From: Kribbella pittospori
GTDB lineage: Bacteria > Actinomycetota > Actinomycetes > Propionibacteriales > Kribbellaceae
Direction: 5' to 3'
DNA: 64,000 bases
Assembly: GCF_004331465.1 (NCBI RefSeq)
Contig: NZ_SJKB01000003.1
Coordinates: 434,001-498,000 of the forward strand
The notes beneath the pieces were generated by a model that worked only from the letters and a program-made list of their open reading frames with translations, did not search any database and was not told where the DNA came from. Shown piece after piece: positions 52,453 through 61,586 of the stretch (the stretch's first letter is position 1; the number at the start of each line of letters is the position of its first letter). The position numbers and the translations under genes are program-made.

Positions 52453-53348
52453 CCACCACCGTCATCGACCCGGCGACCACCACCCGCGAACCCGGCCCGT
52501 CACCCGCCGGCCCCAGGCGATCCCGCCGGCGTGGCTCCGGCGGAGGAGCCGGTGCGTACGTCGTACTGATCGTGCTGGCACTGTTCGCGATCGGCCCACT
52601 GGTCGCGGTGGTGTTCAACGCGTTCAAGAACAACGCCGAGATCGGCACCAATCCACTGGCACCGCCGACCTCGCTCAGCCTGGACAACTTCACCGAGGCG
52701 TGGACCCGCGGCGACTTCGCCACCACCATGCGCAACAGCGCGATCATCTGTCTCGGCGCCGTCCTCGGCACCTGCCTGATCGCCGGCCTCGCGGCGTACG
52801 CGCTCAGTCATCTGCAGGTGCCGGGGAGCGGGATCGTGGTCGGGTACCTGTTCCTCGGCAGTGCGCTGCCGGTGCAGCTGTTCCTGGTGCCGCTGTTCTT
52901 CCTCTGGACCCAGTTGCACCTGGTCGACAATCTGTTCGGGCTCATCGTCATCTACTGGGCCACGGACGCGCCGTTCGCCACCTTGCTGCTGAGATCGTTC
53001 CTGCTGAAGATCCCGAAGGACTACACCGAGGCGGCCCGGCTGGACGGCGCGTCCGACCTGCAGATCGCCCGCCGGGTGGTGCTGCCGCTGGCCTGGCCGG
53101 GCTTCCTGACCGTCGCGCTGATCGTGGCGCTGTGGTCCTGGAACGAGTTCTTCTGGGCGATCACCTTCATCCACGACCCGAAGCTGCGCCCGGTGGCGAC
53201 CAGCTTCCTCGCCTTCCAGGACCAGCACTCGACCGACTGGGGGATGACGAGCGCCGCGGCGATCTTCATGCTCGGCCCGGTTGTCCTGCTGTTCCTCGTA
53301 CTGCAACGCCGATTCGTCAGCGGTCTCACCGCAGGAGGACTCAAGTGA
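52449..53348 (+). CDS. Sugar ABC transporter permease, MalG/UgpE-like
   Basis: A 299-aa membrane component. A hydrophilic, Arg/Pro-rich tail (residues 1-35) precedes six segments. The EAA loop is IPKDYTEAARLDGASDLQI. The GTG at 52449 overlaps the preceding stop by 4 nt. It ends 4 nt inside the sulfatase gene. Together with the previous two genes it makes up a carbohydrate uptake system of family CUT1. Confidence 0.92.
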   Translation: MTTTVIDPATTTREPGPSPAGPRRSRRRGSGGGAGAYVVLIVLALFAIGPLVAVVFNAFKNNAEIGTNPLAPPTSLSLDNFTEAWTRGDFATTMRNSAIICLGAVLGTCLIAGLAAYALSHLQVPGSGIVVGYLFLGSALPVQLFLVPLFFLWTQLHLVDNLFGLIVIYWATDAPFATLLLRSFLLKIPKDYTEAARLDGASDLQIARRVVLPLAWPGFLTVALIVALWSWNEFFWAITFIHDPKLRPVATSFLAFQDQHSTDWGMTSAAAIFMLGPVVLLFLVLQRRFVSGLTAGGLK

Positions 53349-54757
53349 CGTCACCCGACACCCGTCCGAACCTCGTCCTGATCGTCGCCGACCAGTTGCG
53401 CCGCCAGGCCCTCGGCGCGTACGGCGACCCGAACGTCGCCACGCCGAACATTGACGCGCTGGCGGCCGCCGGGACTCGTTTCGACGCCGCGTGCTCGACG
53501 TACCCGGTCTGTGTCCCGTACCGGTTCTCGCTGATGACGGGGGAGTACGCGCACACCCGGTTCATCCCGTCGATCGAGTGGCGGATGTCGCCGGCCGAAC
53601 GCACGCTGGCCGACGAGCTGAACGGGGCCGGCTACCGGACCGCGCTCTACGGGAAGTGGCATCTGTACGGGAACTTCGGCCACTACCCGGGTCACACCGT
53701 GGTGAAGACGTCGCGGACGCAGGTGCCGCGGCCGTACCAGGGCCGGTTCCAGCGGTTCGCAGGCTTCGACATCTGCAACGACCCGTGGGACACCTATTAC
53801 TGGAACGAGGACGATCCGCAGGCCCACAAGATCGACGGGTTCCAGACCGACGGCCTGTTCGACCTCGCCATCTCCGACCTGCACAAGCCATCGGACAAGC
53901 CGTGGGCGACTGTGCTGTCGGTGGAGCCGCCGCACCCGATCTTCACCGCGCCACCGGAGTACGTCGAGCGCTGGAAGGACCGCGAGATCATCCTGCGGGA
54001 GAACGTTGACACCGGCAAGGACTACAACAAGCGTGGACCGCACGGCCGGGACCTGATCGACGACCTGCGGGTGTACTACGCGATGATCGAGAATCTCGAC
54101 GACAACGTCGGACGCCTGGTGAGTGCGCTGCGTGAGACTGGTCAGCTGGAGAACACCGTGATCGGGCTGACCGCGGACCACGGTGAGCTGCTCGGCTGCC
54201 ACGGCCTGCTGGCGAAGCAGCGTCCGTGGGAGGAATCGCTCGGGATCCCGCTGATCCTGTCCGGTGCGGGCATCGCGTCGACGGTGGTGGCAGATCCGGT
54301 CAGTACGGAGGACCTGTTCCCGACCCTGCTCGGACTGGCCGGCGTCGTACCGCGTGATCCGAAGCCCGGGCTGGACCTGTCGCCGCTTGCCCGCGGTGAC
54401 GAGACCGGGCTCGACCGCGAGGGCGTGCTGCTCGAGTTCGTCGCGGAGATGCGGCCGGGGATGCCGTTCCATGAAGAGACGTGGCGCGGCTTCCGGACCA
54501 GTCGCTACAAGTACACGGTGCTTGGGGACGCCCATGGCGGAAGGCCTTGGCAGTTCTTCGACCTCGAGGAAGACCCGTACGAAATGACCAATCTGGTCGA
54601 CAGCGAGAAGCACGTGGACGAGCTCCGGCGCCATCACACGCTGCTGCGGGATCGGCTGGTGGAGACCTACGACCACTACGTGCTCGCGCCCGCGTTCGGT
54701 TGCCCGGGTCTGAACGAGTGGGACCCCGAAGCCAAGTTCCAGCGCCGTTTCGGCTGA
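53345..54757 (+). CDS. Sulfatase (family S1), cytosolic
   Basis: A 470-aa sulfate ester hydrolase. The formylglycine site is Cys56 in YPVCVPYRFSLMTG (CxPxR). Metal ligands are expected in LVLIVADQLRR and GLTADHGELLGCHG. No signal peptide is present, so it would act on imported sugars. The GTG at 53345 overlaps the permease stop by 4 nt. It is distant in sequence from the other sulfatases of the window, which suggests a different sulfate position. Its last codons and stop lie in the first of four 18-bp tandem repeats. Confidence 0.92.
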   Translation: MTSPDTRPNLVLIVADQLRRQALGAYGDPNVATPNIDALAAAGTRFDAACSTYPVCVPYRFSLMTGEYAHTRFIPSIEWRMSPAERTLADELNGAGYRTALYGKWHLYGNFGHYPGHTVVKTSRTQVPRPYQGRFQRFAGFDICNDPWDTYYWNEDDPQAHKIDGFQTDGLFDLAISDLHKPSDKPWATVLSVEPPHPIFTAPPEYVERWKDREIILRENVDTGKDYNKRGPHGRDLIDDLRVYYAMIENLDDNVGRLVSALRETGQLENTVIGLTADHGELLGCHGLLAKQRPWEESLGIPLILSGAGIASTVVADPVSTEDLFPTLLGLAGVVPRDPKPGLDLSPLARGDETGLDREGVLLEFVAEMRPGMPFHEETWRGFRTSRYKYTVLGDAHGGRPWQFFDLEEDPYEMTNLVDSEKHVDELRRHHTLLRDRLVETYDHYVLAPAFGCPGLNEWDPEAKFQRRFG

Positions 54758-54823
54758 CAGCGTCGCCCTGGCTGACAGCGTCGCTCTGGCTGACAGCGTC
54801 GCTTCGGCTGACATCGTCGAGAG
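54752..54823 (+). repeat. Four tandem 18-bp repeats between sulfatase and glycosidase genes
   Basis: Units at 54752, 54770, 54788 and 54806 share GGCTGACAGCGTCGC, with the last unit most diverged. The unit length is a multiple of three, and the sulfatase stop TGA (GGC TGA CAG) recurs in frame in every unit. The array ends just before the GAGAGGTGAGG ribosome site of the next gene. It probably arose by slippage. An effect on translational coupling or mRNA processing is possible. Confidence 0.85.
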
Positions 54824-54830
54824 GTGAGGC

Positions 54831-56513
54831 ATGATGAAGCTCGCACGTGTGGTCGCCGCGCTCGTCTCGGTCGCGGGGTTGATCGCGGCCGCGCCCGCCG
54901 GCGCCGCCAATCCCGGTCCGCAGTACGTCGGAACGGAGTACGACCAAGGTGGTGGCACCCAGGCGATCGACGGCCCGCTGCCGCAGGTCGAACAGCTCGC
55001 GGATCAGATCACTCGGACCACCGACGACATGCTGCGCGACCTGGCCCGCGAACGCGCCAAGCTGCCTTATGGGTCGATCGAGTCCGACCACCACGCACCG
55101 CCGCAGCTGACGACGTACCCGCCGGCGCCCGGCAGTCCGGTCTCGGATCAGTACTCCGTCACGCTCGGCCAGCGGGGGCGGAGTACGAGCTCGTTCGTCT
55201 ACCAGGTCGCGGCGCGGAAGACCGACACCAACCTGGAGAAGGACACGTCCTGGACGTCGTTCTCGTTCGCCGGGCCGGTGGCGGTGCGAGTGCACAAGCT
55301 GTCCGGCACGGCGACTGGTTGCCTCGTGCGGCCTGAGTCGGCTCGGATCCGCACGCACTTCGCTGATGGGACCTGCTCCTTTGCCCTCACCGCGGCCGCC
55401 AACGTCTCGGTGGAGTTCACCCCGAACACGACCAACCCGGTGCTGCATCCGATGCTGGTGTTCGCGAACCCGCCGGAGGTCGACGTACCACCGGCCAGCG
55501 ACCCGAACGTGTTGTACCTCGGTCCCGGACTGCATCAGCTCGGCACGGTGCAGTTGCACTCGAACCAGACCGTGTACATCGCGGGCGGAGCATGGGTGCA
55601 GGGGACGTTCAAGGGTCTAGGCGTTCACAACGTGGTGATCCGTGGCCGTGGCGTCATCGACGGGACGTACCTCGACACCGGTGACCAGGACTCGAACAAG
55701 AGCCGGCCCGGGTTGATCGACATCGACTGTCACGATCCTGGCCAGCCTCCACACGCGGCCTGCTCGACGGGGTCATCGAACTCGAGCAACGTGGTGGTCG
55801 ACGGACTGACCTTCGTCAACGGCCCGCGCTTCAACGTGCGAGTGCTGGGCGACCACATCACCGTGCACAACTTGAAGGTGATGAGCTGGTGGTACAGCAC
55901 CGACTGCATCTGGGCAGGTACGGCGAGCCTGGTGGAAGGCAACTTCTGCAAGGTGAACGACGACGCGCTGAAGCCGATGACCGGCGACTCGGTGATCCGG
56001 GACAACGTGGTGTGGCAGCTCGAGAACGGTGCGCCGTTCATGATCAGCTGGAACATCCTCACCGACCAGGCCGACTTCCATGTCTACGACAATGACGTCA
56101 TTCACGCCGAGCACTACTGGCTCTCGCCGCAGGCGATCTTCCGCGCCCGGCACGCCACTCCCGGGCACCTGCAGAGGTTCCTGTTCGAGGACATCCGGGT
56201 CGAGGACGCGAACTGGCGGCTGTTCTACATCATCTTGGAGAAGCACCCGAAGTGGTACGACCCGGCGCTCGGCTTCGGGCAGATCTCCGGCCTGGTGTTC
56301 CGCGACATCACCGCCCAGACGCCGTTCACGATGCCGAACGTCTTCACCGGCGGCGATCCGGATCACCGGGTCTCTGACGTGACGCTGATGAACGTGGCCA
56401 TGAACGGCACGTGTGTGGCGAACGCTGCCGACGGCAACTTCCAGATCGATCCGGCGACGACCGATCAGGTCCGGATCGTGAAGAGCGCGCACGCCCCCTG
56501 CTCGCATCGATGA
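54831..56513 (+). CDS. Secreted right-handed beta-helix glycosidase (GH28/GH49-like)
   Basis: A 560-aa exported protein. A Sec signal peptide (VVAALVSVAGLIAAAPAGAA, cleaved near residue 25) is followed by an Asn/Thr-rich beta-sandwich region and a right-handed beta-helix from about residue 240 (VYIAGGAWVQGTFKGLGVHN, VIRGRGVIDGTYLDTGDQD). The centre of the helix has WYSTDCIWAG and NDDALKPM, with Asp residues placed as in GH28 polygalacturonases and GH49 dextranases. It should cut a polysaccharide outside the cell and provide oligosaccharides to the importer. The family assignment is approximate. Start ATG 54831, or 54834 in frame. Confidence 0.82.
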   Translation: MMKLARVVAALVSVAGLIAAAPAGAANPGPQYVGTEYDQGGGTQAIDGPLPQVEQLADQITRTTDDMLRDLARERAKLPYGSIESDHHAPPQLTTYPPAPGSPVSDQYSVTLGQRGRSTSSFVYQVAARKTDTNLEKDTSWTSFSFAGPVAVRVHKLSGTATGCLVRPESARIRTHFADGTCSFALTAAANVSVEFTPNTTNPVLHPMLVFANPPEVDVPPASDPNVLYLGPGLHQLGTVQLHSNQTVYIAGGAWVQGTFKGLGVHNVVIRGRGVIDGTYLDTGDQDSNKSRPGLIDIDCHDPGQPPHAACSTGSSNSSNVVVDGLTFVNGPRFNVRVLGDHITVHNLKVMSWWYSTDCIWAGTASLVEGNFCKVNDDALKPMTGDSVIRDNVVWQLENGAPFMISWNILTDQADFHVYDNDVIHAEHYWLSPQAIFRARHATPGHLQRFLFEDIRVEDANWRLFYIILEKHPKWYDPALGFGQISGLVFRDITAQTPFTMPNVFTGGDPDHRVSDVTLMNVAMNGTCVANAADGNFQIDPATTDQVRIVKSAHAPCSHR

Positions 56514-56523
56514 GAGGAACTCC

Positions 56524-58026
56524 GTGAGACCGAACGTGGTCGTCGTACTGGCCGATGACATGGGGTGGGGAGACCTGGGCTGCTACGGGTCGGCCATCCC
56601 GACGCCGAACATCGACCGGCTCGCTGCCGGGGGCGCTCGGCTCACCGACTGTCACTCGGCATCCGCGGTCTGTACGCCGAGTCGGTACGCGCTGATGACC
56701 GGGCGCTATGCGTGGCGTGGGCCGCTGAAGAACTTCGTACTGATGGGACACGGTCCCGCACTGATCGAACCGGATCGGCCGACGATGGCCAGTGTTCTGC
56801 GCGATGCCGGTTACACGACTGGTGCCTTCGGCAAGTGGCACCTGGGGCTCGGCTGGCGACATCGTGACGGGTCGGTCCGGGATGCGTTCGCGCCCGGTGC
56901 GGTGTTGCATGACGACGTCGAGACCGACTTCGGACGCGATATCGACTACACGGCTGCGGTGACTGGCGGACCGACCGAGCTCGGGTTCGACCGGTTCTTC
57001 GGGATCGCGGGGTCGCTGGACATGCCGCCGTACGCCTTCATCTCCGACGATCGGACGGTCGGGGTGCCCGATCGGGAGAAGGAGGTCTATCTGACTGAGC
57101 AGCGGCCCGGGCTGCAGGTTGACGGCTGGCGCGAGGACGAGGCCGACGTACGATTCGTGGGCGAGGCTGTTGATTGGCTGCGGGGGATTGAGCCTGGTAC
57201 GCCGTACTTGTGCTATCTCGCGCCCTCGGCACCGCACCGGCCGTGTGTGCCACCGGACTTCATCCGTGGTCGTTCCGGTTTGGGGGATCGGGCGGATGCT
57301 GTCTGTTTGGTCGACTGGGCTGTTGGTGAAGTCCTGCAGGCGATCGCCGAGCGCGGCGAGACCGAGAACACGCTGGTCGTCGTCACCAGCGACAACGGCG
57401 CCCCGATGATCTTCGACGACGACGGCGACATGTCGCAGCACCGTCCCAACGGTGACTGGCGCGGCCAGAAGGGCGATCTGTGGGACGGCGGGCATCGCGA
57501 GCCGTTCATCGCCTTCTGGCCGGGGCAGATCGCTGCGGGTTCGTTGCTCGAGGCCCCGATCTGCCTGACCGATGTCCTGCCGACCGTCGCGAGCGCAGCC
57601 GGCACGCCGCTGCCGGACGGAGCTGCCGAGGACGGTCAGGACCTGCTCGGCGCACTGACCCGAGGCGAGTCGCTGCCGATGGACCGGCCGGTGGTCCACC
57701 ACAGCCTCGGCGGCCGCTTCGCGATCCGCTCCGGCCGATGGAAGGCGATCTTCGCACCAGGCTCCGGCGGCGGCTTCTCGGAGCCGTCGATCAGCGCCCT
57801 GTTCAGCGCCGGCTCCGGCAAGGCCCACGCCAACCCCGCCTGGGACGCCGACCACCCCGACGGCCAGCTCTACGACCTCTCCACCGACCCCACCGAATCC
57901 ACCAACCTCTGGTCCACCCAACCCGAGACAGTCACCACCCTCTACACCCAACTCCAATCCATCTGCCAATCCGATTCCAGCGGCCTCCCCTTCGACGTAC
58001 TGCCCGGCCTTCAGGTGCGGGGATGA
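56524..58026 (+). CDS. Arylsulfatase-type sulfatase (family S1)
   Basis: A 500-aa sulfatase with the classical signature: Cys50 in SAVCTPSRYALMTG (C-T/S-P-S-R) and the following GYTTGAFGKWHLG. The N-terminal metal site is VVVVLADDMGWGDLGCYGS and the second is VVTSDNGAP. No signal peptide is visible. The GTG at 56524 has GAGAGGAA upstream. It is the last gene of the LacI-controlled operon, and the second sulfatase there, so at least two sulfate positions are probably removed from the substrate. Its 3' end overlaps the convergent response regulator by 16 nt. Confidence 0.93.
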   Translation: MRPNVVVVLADDMGWGDLGCYGSAIPTPNIDRLAAGGARLTDCHSASAVCTPSRYALMTGRYAWRGPLKNFVLMGHGPALIEPDRPTMASVLRDAGYTTGAFGKWHLGLGWRHRDGSVRDAFAPGAVLHDDVETDFGRDIDYTAAVTGGPTELGFDRFFGIAGSLDMPPYAFISDDRTVGVPDREKEVYLTEQRPGLQVDGWREDEADVRFVGEAVDWLRGIEPGTPYLCYLAPSAPHRPCVPPDFIRGRSGLGDRADAVCLVDWAVGEVLQAIAERGETENTLVVVTSDNGAPMIFDDDGDMSQHRPNGDWRGQKGDLWDGGHREPFIAFWPGQIAAGSLLEAPICLTDVLPTVASAAGTPLPDGAAEDGQDLLGALTRGESLPMDRPVVHHSLGGRFAIRSGRWKAIFAPGSGGGFSEPSISALFSAGSGKAHANPAWDADHPDGQLYDLSTDPTESTNLWSTQPETVTTLYTQLQSICQSDSSGLPFDVLPGLQVRG

Positions 58027-58679
58027 TCCTGGGTGACGAGGCCGCTGCGGTAGGCGAAGACTACGGCTTGGGCTCGGTCTCGGGCGCCGATCTTGGCGAG
58101 GATTCGTTTGACGTGGGTCTTGGTGGTGGATTCGGCGATCACCAGCAGGTCGGCGATCTCGTCGTTGGAGAGACCGTCGGCGACCAAGGCGAGGACCTGT
58201 TGTTCTCGGTCGGTCAGGACTGTGAGGACTTCAGCCTCGGCAGAGGTCCCGGGTTCGCCTGAGACGAAGCGGTGAATGAGGTCTCGGGTGACGGCGGGGT
58301 CGAGGAGGGCCTCGCCGGCGGCGATGGTGCGGACGGCGTCGATGAGGCGTTCCGGCGAGGTGCGTTTGAGCAGGAAGCCGCTGGCTCCGGCGCGCAGTGC
58401 GCCCCACACGTATTCGTCGTACTGGAAGGTCGTCAGGATCAGGATCCGGGAGTCAGGCCTGGTCGCGACCAGGCGTCGGGTGGCCTCGATGCCGTCGATG
58501 CCGGGCATGCGGACGTCCATCAGTACGACGTCCGGTGCGTGCTCGCGGCAGAGTTCGACTGCCTGTAACCCGTCCTCGGCCTCGGCGATCACGTCAAGGT
58601 CCGGCGCGGTTCCCAGTACGACGGCCAGTCCCGCGCGGAGCAGCGCATCGTCGTCGGCGAGCAGTACCCGGATCGTCAT
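58011..58679 (-). CDS. NarL/LuxR-type response regulator
   Basis: A 222-aa regulator. Receiver residues include LLADDD, phosphoacceptor Asp55 (VVLMDVRMPG), ILTTFQY and GFLLKRT, where the usual Lys-Asp is Lys-Arg. The LuxR helix-turn-helix is LTDREQQVLALVADGLSNDE. It overlaps the kinase gene by 4 nt and is the last gene of the CPBP/kinase/regulator operon. Confidence 0.93.
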   Translation of the reverse strand: MTIRVLLADDDALLRAGLAVVLGTAPDLDVIAEAEDGLQAVELCREHAPDVVLMDVRMPGIDGIEATRRLVATRPDSRILILTTFQYDEYVWGALRAGASGFLLKRTSPERLIDAVRTIAAGEALLDPAVTRDLIHRFVSGEPGTSAEAEVLTVLTDREQQVLALVADGLSNDEIADLLVIAESTTKTHVKRILAKIGARDRAQAVVFAYRSGLVTQDHPRT

Positions 58680-59794
58680 GGCAGCGGAAGCACCGCCCTC
58701 AAGGCGAACCCGCGCCCCGGACCGCGGCCCTGTTCGAGCACGCCGCCGCAGAGCGAGACCCGCTCCGCAATCCCCAGGAGGCCGCGCCCCGGCACATGCT
58801 GGTCGGGTGGCCCCGGCCCGTCGTCCGCGATCTCGACCACCACGGCGTCACCGTCCCGATGGACGTCGACGGTCGCGGCGCACGGGGCAGCGTGCTTGAG
58901 GACGTTCGTCAGTCCCTCCTGGACGATCCGGTAGGCCGACAGATCCAGCGTGCGGGGGAGTTGCAACGCTGGGTCGAGACTCAGAACCACCCGGACCCGG
59001 GCGTCGGTGAGCCGGTGCACCAGCTCGGGGATCTGTGCCAGACCGGGGGCAGGATGCGACGCCGGGCGCAGGTTGCCGAGCGCCTGGTCCAGATCCGCGA
59101 GCGACTCCCGGCCGGTCTGCTCCATCCCGGTCAGGAGTTCGCGGGCCTTGGCCGGGTCGGTGTCCAGCAGCAGCCTGGCCGCGCCGGCTTGGACGATGAG
59201 CAGGTTCACCGTGTGGCCAACCACGTCGTGGAGTTCCCGCGCCACCCGGATCTGTTCCTCGGCGATCGCCTGCTGCCGGGTCGCACGCCGGGCACGCTCC
59301 TGCTCCTCACGCCGCCGGGCATTGCTGTAGCCGACCGCCCAGGTAGCGATCCAGGAGAACAGCACGCCCAGTCCTTCAAGAGCCGCGGCATCACGGTTGC
59401 CGGCGAAGTAGAGCGCCGTACCGACCAGAGCCATCGGAGGTCCGAGGAGGGCGCGCCGCTTCGTGGCGTACAGGCCGAGCGAGTAGATCCCGATCAGATT
59501 GGCGTACGGCGACACCGCGCTGCTGATGCCGGCCAGCGCCTCGACCGACAACCCCACCGTGCCGGCGACGAACCCGGCCAGCGGGAAGGAACGTCGTACG
59601 ACGAGACCGCCCGCGATCATCAGCGTGAGGACGACGGACAGCACAACCATGGCCGCCCCGCCGTCGACAGGTTCCTGGGTCCGATCGACCACGACCACCG
59701 CGAGGAAGACGATGGCGATGGCCGCGTCGACGGCCGGCGCCGGGACCGCACGGGGGCGGGCGAGACGCCGGACCATCGATCGAGAGGGGTTCAT
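58676..59794 (-). CDS. Sensor histidine kinase, NarL/DesK class
   Basis: A 372-aa membrane kinase. About six hydrophobic segments (residues 20-155), an Arg/Glu-rich linker and the HisKA_3 motif with His189 (RVARELHDVVGHTVNLL) are visible, then the N-box IVQEGLTNVLKHA and ADDGPGP plus GRGLLGIAERV. It starts 12 nt after the CPBP protease gene and phosphorylates the regulator encoded next. The membrane-embedded neighbour may modulate its sensing. Confidence 0.92.
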   Translation of the reverse strand: MNPSRSMVRRLARPRAVPAPAVDAAIAIVFLAVVVVDRTQEPVDGGAAMVVLSVVLTLMIAGGLVVRRSFPLAGFVAGTVGLSVEALAGISSAVSPYANLIGIYSLGLYATKRRALLGPPMALVGTALYFAGNRDAAALEGLGVLFSWIATWAVGYSNARRREEQERARRATRQQAIAEEQIRVARELHDVVGHTVNLLIVQAGAARLLLDTDPAKARELLTGMEQTGRESLADLDQALGNLRPASHPAPGLAQIPELVHRLTDARVRVVLSLDPALQLPRTLDLSAYRIVQEGLTNVLKHAAPCAATVDVHRDGDAVVVEIADDGPGPPDQHVPGRGLLGIAERVSLCGGVLEQGRGPGRGFALRAVLPLP

Positions 59795-59806
59795 GGCACC
59801 CCTCGG

Positions 59807-60577
59807 CTAGCTGATCACCATGGGCAGCAACACCACCAGGAAGAACACCGACTCTACCGAGTGGATGGCGATTCCCATCAGTGCGCTGCGATATCTCTTG
59901 GTCGGTCCCGCGGTGAGGAACCCGGTTGCGATGGCGTTCGGGATGACCCACGGCTCGTGCAGGTGGTAGAAGCCGAACAGCACGCTGTTGACGATCCAGT
60001 CCGCCCGCCCGAACGCCTTGCCCATTCTCGGCAGGAGGAGCCCGCGGAACAGCAACTCCTCGCCGATGACCGTGTTCAGGAACAGTTCGAACGCGACCAG
60101 TGCGTACAGCCACCACGCGTGATGGAACGTCGCCTGCCCGGCATCGGACTCGAGGAAGTGACCGAAGTTCCGCCCGACAGGCCCGCTCGGCCCGAACGGC
60201 AGCATGTCCAACGCTGCGAGGGCCAGGGTGAAGACCACGACCCACCACCACAGCCGGCCGCCGCGCCTCGATGCTGTCTGTGGTGGGCGTAGCCACAGGC
60301 GGTCACGGACGTTGGTCCACGACGGGTCACGTCGTTCGCGCATCACCAGGATCACGACGAGAACTGCTTGCCACAGCAGTCCGACCGTCAGTGCCGACAG
60401 CAGCGTGATGAAGAACCGCCTGGAGGACGCGCCGTCGCCCGCGATCGACGGTGCCACCACCCAGGCCAGGGCGGCCATCGGTACCGCGGCCGCGGCCCAG
60501 ACGGCCAGCACCATGCCGCGTGAGTACTGCGGGATCGCGGGCACCCGGGTCTGTGTCGTGCTTGTCGTTGTCTGCAT
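59807..60577 (-). CDS. CPBP family intramembrane protease-like protein
   Basis: A 256-aa membrane protein with seven to eight hydrophobic segments. It has the family motifs EELLFRG (Glu-Glu and Arg) and FGFYHLHEPW (His), which form the active site of CAAX protease/bacteriocin-processing (Abi) enzymes. The ATG at 60577 is preceded by AAGGAGGGG. It is the first gene of an operon with a sensor kinase and regulator, so it could cleave a membrane substrate linked to that signalling, or give self-protection. In the upstream gap, a -10-like TACCGT and a GTAC-N3-GTAC repeat (60621-60631) can be seen. Confidence 0.88.
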   Translation of the reverse strand: MQTTTSTTQTRVPAIPQYSRGMVLAVWAAAAVPMAALAWVVAPSIAGDGASSRRFFITLLSALTVGLLWQAVLVVILVMRERRDPSWTNVRDRLWLRPPQTASRRGGRLWWWVVVFTLALAALDMLPFGPSGPVGRNFGHFLESDAGQATFHHAWWLYALVAFELFLNTVIGEELLFRGLLLPRMGKAFGRADWIVNSVLFGFYHLHEPWVIPNAIATGFLTAGPTKRYRSALMGIAIHSVESVFFLVVLLPMVIS

Positions 60578-60662
60578 GGCCCCTCCTTGCGTCTGATGCA
60601 AGGACGGTAGGCGTGCAGCGGTACGGCGTACGTCCTCCCAACGGGGTCAGTTGGCACACCCC

Positions 60663-61484
60663 TCAGGGGGTACGACCATGGGCTTCCAGGGCGAGGTCTT
60701 GCCAGGCGGACCAGGTCTTGAGGCGGTCGGCGTAGAGCTGTTGGGCGATCGGGTGGCCCTGGTTGCCGAAGAAGACGCGTAGGGGCGGGTTGTCGGCGTC
60801 GGCGAGTTTGAGGATTGCCTGGCCGGCGGCTGCGGGGTCGCCGAGGTCGAGGGTCTTCGCGTACGCCGCGAAGGTGTCGCGCAGATCGTCGTACCGCGGA
60901 TCGGGCTGGGCGTGGTCGGCGCCGGCGTTGCCTTCGGTGGCGTAGCCGCCGGGCTCGACCAGGGTCACCTTGATGCCGAAGCCGGCGACTTCCTGGGCGA
61001 GGGATTCGCTCAGGCCTTCGAGCGCCCACTTGGAGGCGCAGTACGCCGCGCCGAGCGGGAAGCCGGAGACGCCGGCGACCGAGGAGATCTGGATGAGGTG
61101 TCCGCCGCCTTGCTCGCGCAGGTGGGGGATCGCGGCCTGGACGACCCACACCGCGCCGAAGAAGTTGGTCTCGAACTGGTCGCGCAGCTGTTGCTCGGTC
61201 AGTTCCTCGACGGCACCGGACAAGCCGTAGCCCGCATTGTTGACAATCACGTCGAGCCGGCCGAAGTGCTGCCGTGTCTGCTCCACGCTCTCGACGGCCG
61301 CGGCCTTGCTGGTCACGTCCAGCTCGAGTGGGAGTACTGCGTCGCCGTACTTGACGACCAGGTCATGGAGCGCTTCGACCTTCCGCGCGGTCGCGGCCAC
61401 CTTGTCGCCACGGGACAGCGCGGCTTCGACGAAGCTGCGGCCCAGGCCGCGCGACGAACCGGTGACGAACCAAACCTTGCTCAT
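60663..61484 (-). CDS. SDR family oxidoreductase
   Basis: A 273-aa NAD(P)-dependent oxidoreductase with the full classical motif set: GSSRGLGRSF (cofactor), NNAGYG, Ser in ISSVAG and the catalytic pair in YCASKWALEG. It resembles the group with long C-terminal ends acting on hydroxyl groups of lipids or xenobiotics. The frame is open to 61847, but the ATG at 61484 (MSKVWFVTGSSRG) marks the proper start. It diverges from the epimerase/ECF41 pair, and a TGTCACA box faces it (61550-61544), so it may belong to the same sigma regulon. Confidence 0.92.
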   Translation of the reverse strand: MSKVWFVTGSSRGLGRSFVEAALSRGDKVAATARKVEALHDLVVKYGDAVLPLELDVTSKAAAVESVEQTRQHFGRLDVIVNNAGYGLSGAVEELTEQQLRDQFETNFFGAVWVVQAAIPHLREQGGGHLIQISSVAGVSGFPLGAAYCASKWALEGLSESLAQEVAGFGIKVTLVEPGGYATEGNAGADHAQPDPRYDDLRDTFAAYAKTLDLGDPAAAGQAILKLADADNPPLRVFFGNQGHPIAQQLYADRLKTWSAWQDLALEAHGRTP

Positions 61485-61543
61485 GGTGAGTTCCGTTCCT
61501 TCGGGGTTCTGAACGACCACCAGATGCCGACGGCATCGATCCC

Positions 61544-61550
61544 TGTGACA
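61544..61550 (-). promoter_or_regulatory. Possible ECF41-type -35 box facing the SDR gene
   Basis: On the minus strand this reads TGTCACA, identical to the ECF41 -35 box. A CGTC occurs only 11 nt downstream, not at the expected 16, so a functional promoter is uncertain. Confidence 0.3.
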
Positions 61551-61586
61551 GCTCGGGGGACGTGACGAGCGCCACGCCACGCGGCA

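Noticed and set aside
54752..54823. Tandem repeats considered as a CRISPR-like array
   Set aside because: Units are contiguous 18-mers with no spacers, and no cas genes are present.
58397..60292. A 631-codon plus-strand frame opposite the kinase and protease genes
   Set aside because: Low-complexity Arg/Gln/Asp-rich product without motifs; the minus strand carries three clear genes.
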